A DNA stretch of 8,451 nucleotides, taken from positions 1-8,451 of the forward strand of contig JAQSXM010000122.1 in assembly GCA_029256645.1 (NCBI GenBank). Reading direction: 5' to 3'. Under the pieces are notes generated by a model. It ran no database searches. It saw nothing but the letters and a program-made list of their open reading frames with translations, and was not told where the DNA came from. Source of the DNA: Sporomusa sp. GTDB lineage: Bacteria > Bacillota_C > Negativicutes > Sporomusales > Sporomusaceae. The position numbers and the translations under genes are program-made. Below, in pieces: positions 6,474 to 8,451 of the stretch (the first letter of the stretch is position 1; the number at the start of each line of letters is the position of its first letter).

Positions 6474-7469
6474 TTATTTTTGTGGAATAAACCTTACATC
6501 CAAAATCTTACTAAGATCGTAAATCTTCTCCTGGAAGCCTTGTTCAAGTTGGATCCTCTGTGTATCATTCAGGGAGTCTGCATTGACAGCAGGATTGTTT
6601 TCCCATAAAACACTTTCTCTTTTTAATGCATCTGCCAATACAGCCCTGTCGATTTTGACACTTTTCATCGCATAATCTAAATACTCATCCTGATGATTCT
6701 TTGCATATTCCTGTGATTTTAAATAAGCACGAATCATTTTTTCTACTAATTCAGGCTGCTTATTGATAAATTGACTGCTGGCGGTCAGCACACCGGTATG
6801 AAAAGTTGGAAGATAATCCCAGCCCCTGGCCAAAAGATGTGCTTTACCTGTAGTTTCGCCCAAAGTTACAAATGGCTCATGAATAATGGTGGCATCCACT
6901 TGACCTGACTCCAAGCTGGCAAACGCCTGATTATGACTGCCGTTGGCAATAAAGGTCACATCATTTGGGGTCAGACCATGTTTTTGCAAAATGACCCGGG
7001 TATATACTTCCAGGCCTGTACCAAAACCGGAGATGCCTATCTTCTTGCCCCTGAGATCTTCAATCTTCTTAATTTCCGGCTTACTGATCAGATAAAAAGG
7101 TCCTTTGGTTCTAAATGCCGAAGCAACAATTTTAACCGGGGCCCCCCGGCCGGCAGCAATAATGGCATTAGTAGTCGGCGAATCGGCAAAATCAACATCC
7201 CCGCTGGCCAGCCCGGAAATGGAATCTTTCATCTCAATAAGTTCAACATCGATCCCTTCTTCGGCAAAAAAACCTTTATCCTTACCCATACGCGCCGCTA
7301 AGCCGTTTAACCCTGTATAGGGAGCGTATCTCACTTTAACCAGGGCCGGTTTACTGTCTGTAGGCGCTTCAGCCGGCTTCACCTGGCCGCCGCAGCCGCT
7401 CACCAGCACCATTATGAGTAAACTCGCTAAACCAAGCAATAGACCCCGATATTTAATAAACTCTGTCAT
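6474..7469 (-). CDS. ABC transporter substrate-binding lipoprotein, SsuA/TauA/NMT1 type
   Basis: Extracytoplasmic binding protein of 331 residues that delivers the substrate to the permease. The N-terminus MTEFIKYR, a hydrophobic stretch (9-23) and lipobox LVSGC give lipid-modified Cys26 as the mature first residue. A polar linker rich in Pro, Ala and Lys follows. The mature part has the NMT1-like pattern: KVRYAPYTGLNGLAA, the DKGFFAEEGIDVELI segment typical of the family, a short ASGDVDFADSPTTNAI region, and LRGKKIGISGFGTGLEVYTR in the second lobe. I chose the ATG at 7467-7469 because AAAGGAG (7479-7485) is nine bases upstream and it gives a normal signal peptide. An in-frame ATG at 7505 would add 12 residues and overlap the permease gene. 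It follows the permease by 20 bases. The family imports sulfonates, nitrate, taurine, pyrimidine precursors, aromatic acids and others, so the ligand is open. Confidence 0.93.
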   Translation of the reverse strand: MTEFIKYRGLLLGLASLLIMVLVSGCGGQVKPAEAPTDSKPALVKVRYAPYTGLNGLAARMGKDKGFFAEEGIDVELIEMKDSISGLASGDVDFADSPTTNAIIAAGRGAPVKIVASAFRTKGPFYLISKPEIKKIEDLRGKKIGISGFGTGLEVYTRVILQKHGLTPNDVTFIANGSHNQAFASLESGQVDATIIHEPFVTLGETTGKAHLLARGWDYLPTFHTGVLTASSQFINKQPELVEKMIRAYLKSQEYAKNHQDEYLDYAMKSVKIDRAVLADALKRESVLWENNPAVNADSLNDTQRIQLEQGFQEKIYDLSKILDVRFIPQK

Positions 7470-7478
7470 TGTTTGCAT

Positions 7479-7485
7479 CTCCTTT
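7479..7485 (-). promoter_or_regulatory. Ribosome binding site deciding the binding-protein start
   Basis: AAAGGAG on the minus strand, nine bases before the ATG at 7469. It supports the 331-residue lipoprotein over the longer in-frame version from 7505. Confidence 0.65.
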
Positions 7486-7489
7486 AGTT

Positions 7490-8260
7490 TCATAATGATT
7501 TCCATTTTAAAAACACTTTTTTCTCCAGAAAATCAATAGCGGCAATGATCAATACCGAAACAACGGTAACGATAACAATAATGGCAAAAACCTGAGCCGT
7601 ATTATATAGTTGGGTGGCTTTCACCAGAATATTGCCCAATCCTTCCTTAGAGGCTAACATCTCACCAAACAAAGCGCCTACCAGACCTGTACCGGCAGCC
7701 ACCCTCATACCGGCAAAAATAGTGGGCATTGCCGAGGGTAAAATAACCTTTTTGATAATTTGGCTTTGTGTGGCTCCCAGTACGCGCGCCACCTTAATAT
7801 GATTTTCCGCCGTATGTTTTATGCCGGTAATGGTATTGAACAATATCGGAAAAAAACTAAAAACAAAAACAACAACCATCTTATTTACCATGCCAATGCC
7901 CAGCCACAAAGTCATCAGCGGAATGATGGTAACCTTGGGTATAGCCATCAGCGCTGATAAAAACGGTTTAAAGAAACTCTCGGCGTAAGGGGTTAACACC
8001 AAAAACAACCCAATGCCGACAGCCAAAATCGTCGCTGCAGCGTAACCAAATACAAATTCGGTTAACGTAACAGATAGATGAGTAAAAATCAGATTTTGTT
8101 GAAATAAACCGCTAAATTCACCGATAACCTGCGATGGTGGTGCCAAATACAGATTACTCACCATACCTCGCTGGACAATAAACTCACTGATTACCAGCAA
8201 CACCGTTAACAGCATGGCTTGGCCGGAAATAAGCTTCCAGGCGGAAATGCCTTTACTCAT
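7490..8260 (-). CDS. ABC importer permease, SsuC/TauC type
   Basis: Membrane subunit of an ABC importer, 256 residues, the usual size. Hydrophobic segments are visible at about 12-29, 64-88, 100-120, 126-146, 180-200 and 222-245, fitting six membrane spans. The ATPase-contact (EAA) loop is VARVLGATQSQIIKKVILPSA (157-177), with the conserved Gly162 and the LP pair at 174-175. YLAPPSQV near the N-terminus and the GLG of SKEGLGN (204-210) are typical of this permease group. The ATG at 8258-8260 has AAAGGAGG (8267-8274) six bases upstream, one of the strongest sites in the window. It is the first gene after the palindrome-bearing gap and the first of the importer trio. No other gene encodes the membrane part in this window, so it presumably acts as a homodimer with the binding protein and ATPase that follow. 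Confidence 0.95.
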   Translation of the reverse strand: MSKGISAWKLISGQAMLLTVLLVISEFIVQRGMVSNLYLAPPSQVIGEFSGLFQQNLIFTHLSVTLTEFVFGYAAATILAVGIGLFLVLTPYAESFFKPFLSALMAIPKVTIIPLMTLWLGIGMVNKMVVVFVFSFFPILFNTITGIKHTAENHIKVARVLGATQSQIIKKVILPSAMPTIFAGMRVAAGTGLVGALFGEMLASKEGLGNILVKATQLYNTAQVFAIIVIVTVVSVLIIAAIDFLEKKVFLKWKSL

Positions 8261-8271
8261 ATCTATCCTCC

Positions 8272-8283
8272 TTTACCGGCAAC
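8272..8283. promoter_or_regulatory. Second operator-like site overlapping the permease ribosome binding site
   Basis: TTTACCGGCAAC matches 10 of 12 bases of the palindrome core GTTACCGGTAAC (8319-8330). Its centre lies 47 bp from that of the main palindrome. It runs into the AAAGGAGG of the permease gene, so a bound repressor could block elongation, or the two sites could be bridged. It is short, so chance similarity is possible. Confidence 0.35.
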
Positions 8284-8305
8284 TTTATTTCACTGCCGTC
8301 TATTT

Positions 8306-8343
8306 CTTTGTCCTTTATGTTACCGGTAACATAAAGGACAAAG
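8306..8343. repeat. Perfect 38-bp palindrome, probable operator
   Basis: Each half is 19 bases with no spacer. The centre is ATGTTACCGGTAACAT and the outer arms are CTTTGTCC and GGACAAAG. The CG-centred core looks like a LacI-family operator. From memory it resembles the ATGTTA-N4-TAACAT consensus of the E. coli gluconate repressor GntR, which is a LacI-family protein. It begins one base after the stop of the putative LacI-type gene and ends 45 bases before the permease start. It could also form a strong RNA hairpin, but no T-run follows on either strand, so a standard terminator is unlikely. Confidence 0.75.
8314..8341 (-). promoter_or_regulatory. Candidate promoter embedded in the palindrome
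   Basis: On the minus strand TTGTCC (8341-8336) and CATAAA (8319-8314) match the -35 and -10 consensus at four of six positions each, with a 16-base spacer. The palindrome core sits between them, the classical position for a repressor. Because the palindrome is perfect, the same elements exist on the plus strand, so the orientation is set by context only. The match is modest. Confidence 0.3.
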
Positions 8344-8344
8344 T

Positions 8345-8451
8345 TTAACTCTCGGCTGCCACGGTCGATGCCCTGACAAGCATTTCTCCTTTTAAACTGA
8401 TTTCACTAAAGGAGCTTCCTGGCGAACAATCATTAATACGCAAGAATAAAA
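8345..8451 (-). CDS. C-terminal end of a LacI-family transcriptional regulator (5' part outside window)
   Basis: An open frame enters at the right edge and stops with TAA at 8347-8345, giving the last 34 residues of a protein. The end reads LFLRIND, a variable stretch, then ISLKGEMLVRASTVAAES. This matches the usual tail of LacI-family repressors: a helix ending in LLxRI, then a strand of the form IxLPxELVVRxST. The DNA-binding and most of the ligand-binding domain lie outside the window. The call rests on this short pattern and on the CG-centred palindrome one base after the stop, which suits a regulator controlling itself and the downstream importer. Another protein ending by chance in a similar motif cannot be excluded. 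Confidence 0.6.
   Translation of the reverse strand, partial: LFLRINDCSPGSSFSEISLKGEMLVRASTVAAES

Noticed and set aside
8384..8395. Possible tiny gene on the minus strand beginning with the ATG after AAAAGGAG near 8385, ending at 8345.
   Set aside because: The ribosome binding site would be two bases from the ATG, and the frame simply continues an open frame from the right edge that resembles a LacI-family C-terminus.
1..8451. CRISPR arrays, tRNA or rRNA genes, transposases, attachment sites or a replication origin.
   Set aside because: No spaced direct repeats, clover-leaf sequences, rRNA motifs, transposase motifs or DnaA-box clusters were seen. The only notable inverted repeats are those reported at 2917-3037 and 8306-8343.

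Overview
The window is 8,451 bases and every supportable gene lies on the minus strand, so transcription runs from the right end (8451) to the left end (1). Most genes have strong purine-rich ribosome binding sites of the AGGAG/GGAGG type. Composition is moderate in GC by eye. The redox genes are of a fumarate-reductase type, and the transporter lipoprotein has a typical Firmicutes-style signal. This suggests an anaerobic Firmicute, for example a Sporomusa/Pelosinus-like Negativicute or a clostridium. That placement is an inference from style, not from a marker gene.

Layout in transcription order: (1) the last 34 codons of what looks like a LacI-family repressor (8451-8345). (2) An 84-base gap holding a perfect 38-bp palindrome (8306-8343) and a second, weaker copy of its core next to the ribosome binding site (8272-8283). 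(3) A complete nitrate/sulfonate/taurine-type ABC importer: permease (8260-7490), binding lipoprotein (7469-6474) and ATPase (6454-5681). (4) A protein of the L-2-amino-thiazoline-4-carboxylate (ATC) hydrolase family (5615-5088). It overlaps the start of an FAD-dependent fumarate-reductase-like flavoprotein (5095-3428), which is followed after 13 bases by a stand-alone [2Fe-2S] protein (3414-3052). (5) A 166-base leader (3051-2886) with competing terminator and antiterminator folds, the layout of an attenuator or riboswitch. (6) An AbgB-like M20 amidohydrolase (2885-1560) and a nitroreductase-family protein with a long N-terminal extension (1537-686). (7) The start of a second ABC ATPase of the same importer family (633 to beyond position 1).

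My reading is that this is one catabolic unit. The importer brings in a small organic compound. The ATC-hydrolase-like protein, the flavoprotein/ferredoxin pair, the amidohydrolase and the nitroreductase-like enzyme then act on it, probably by ring opening or hydrolysis, a reduction or oxidation, and amide cleavage. A nitrogen- and/or sulfur-containing heterocycle or amide is a reasonable guess, but the substrate cannot be read from the sequence. Two control points are visible: a LacI-type operator candidate at the front and an attenuator candidate in the middle. I recognise the protein families but do not know a characterised pathway with this gene combination.
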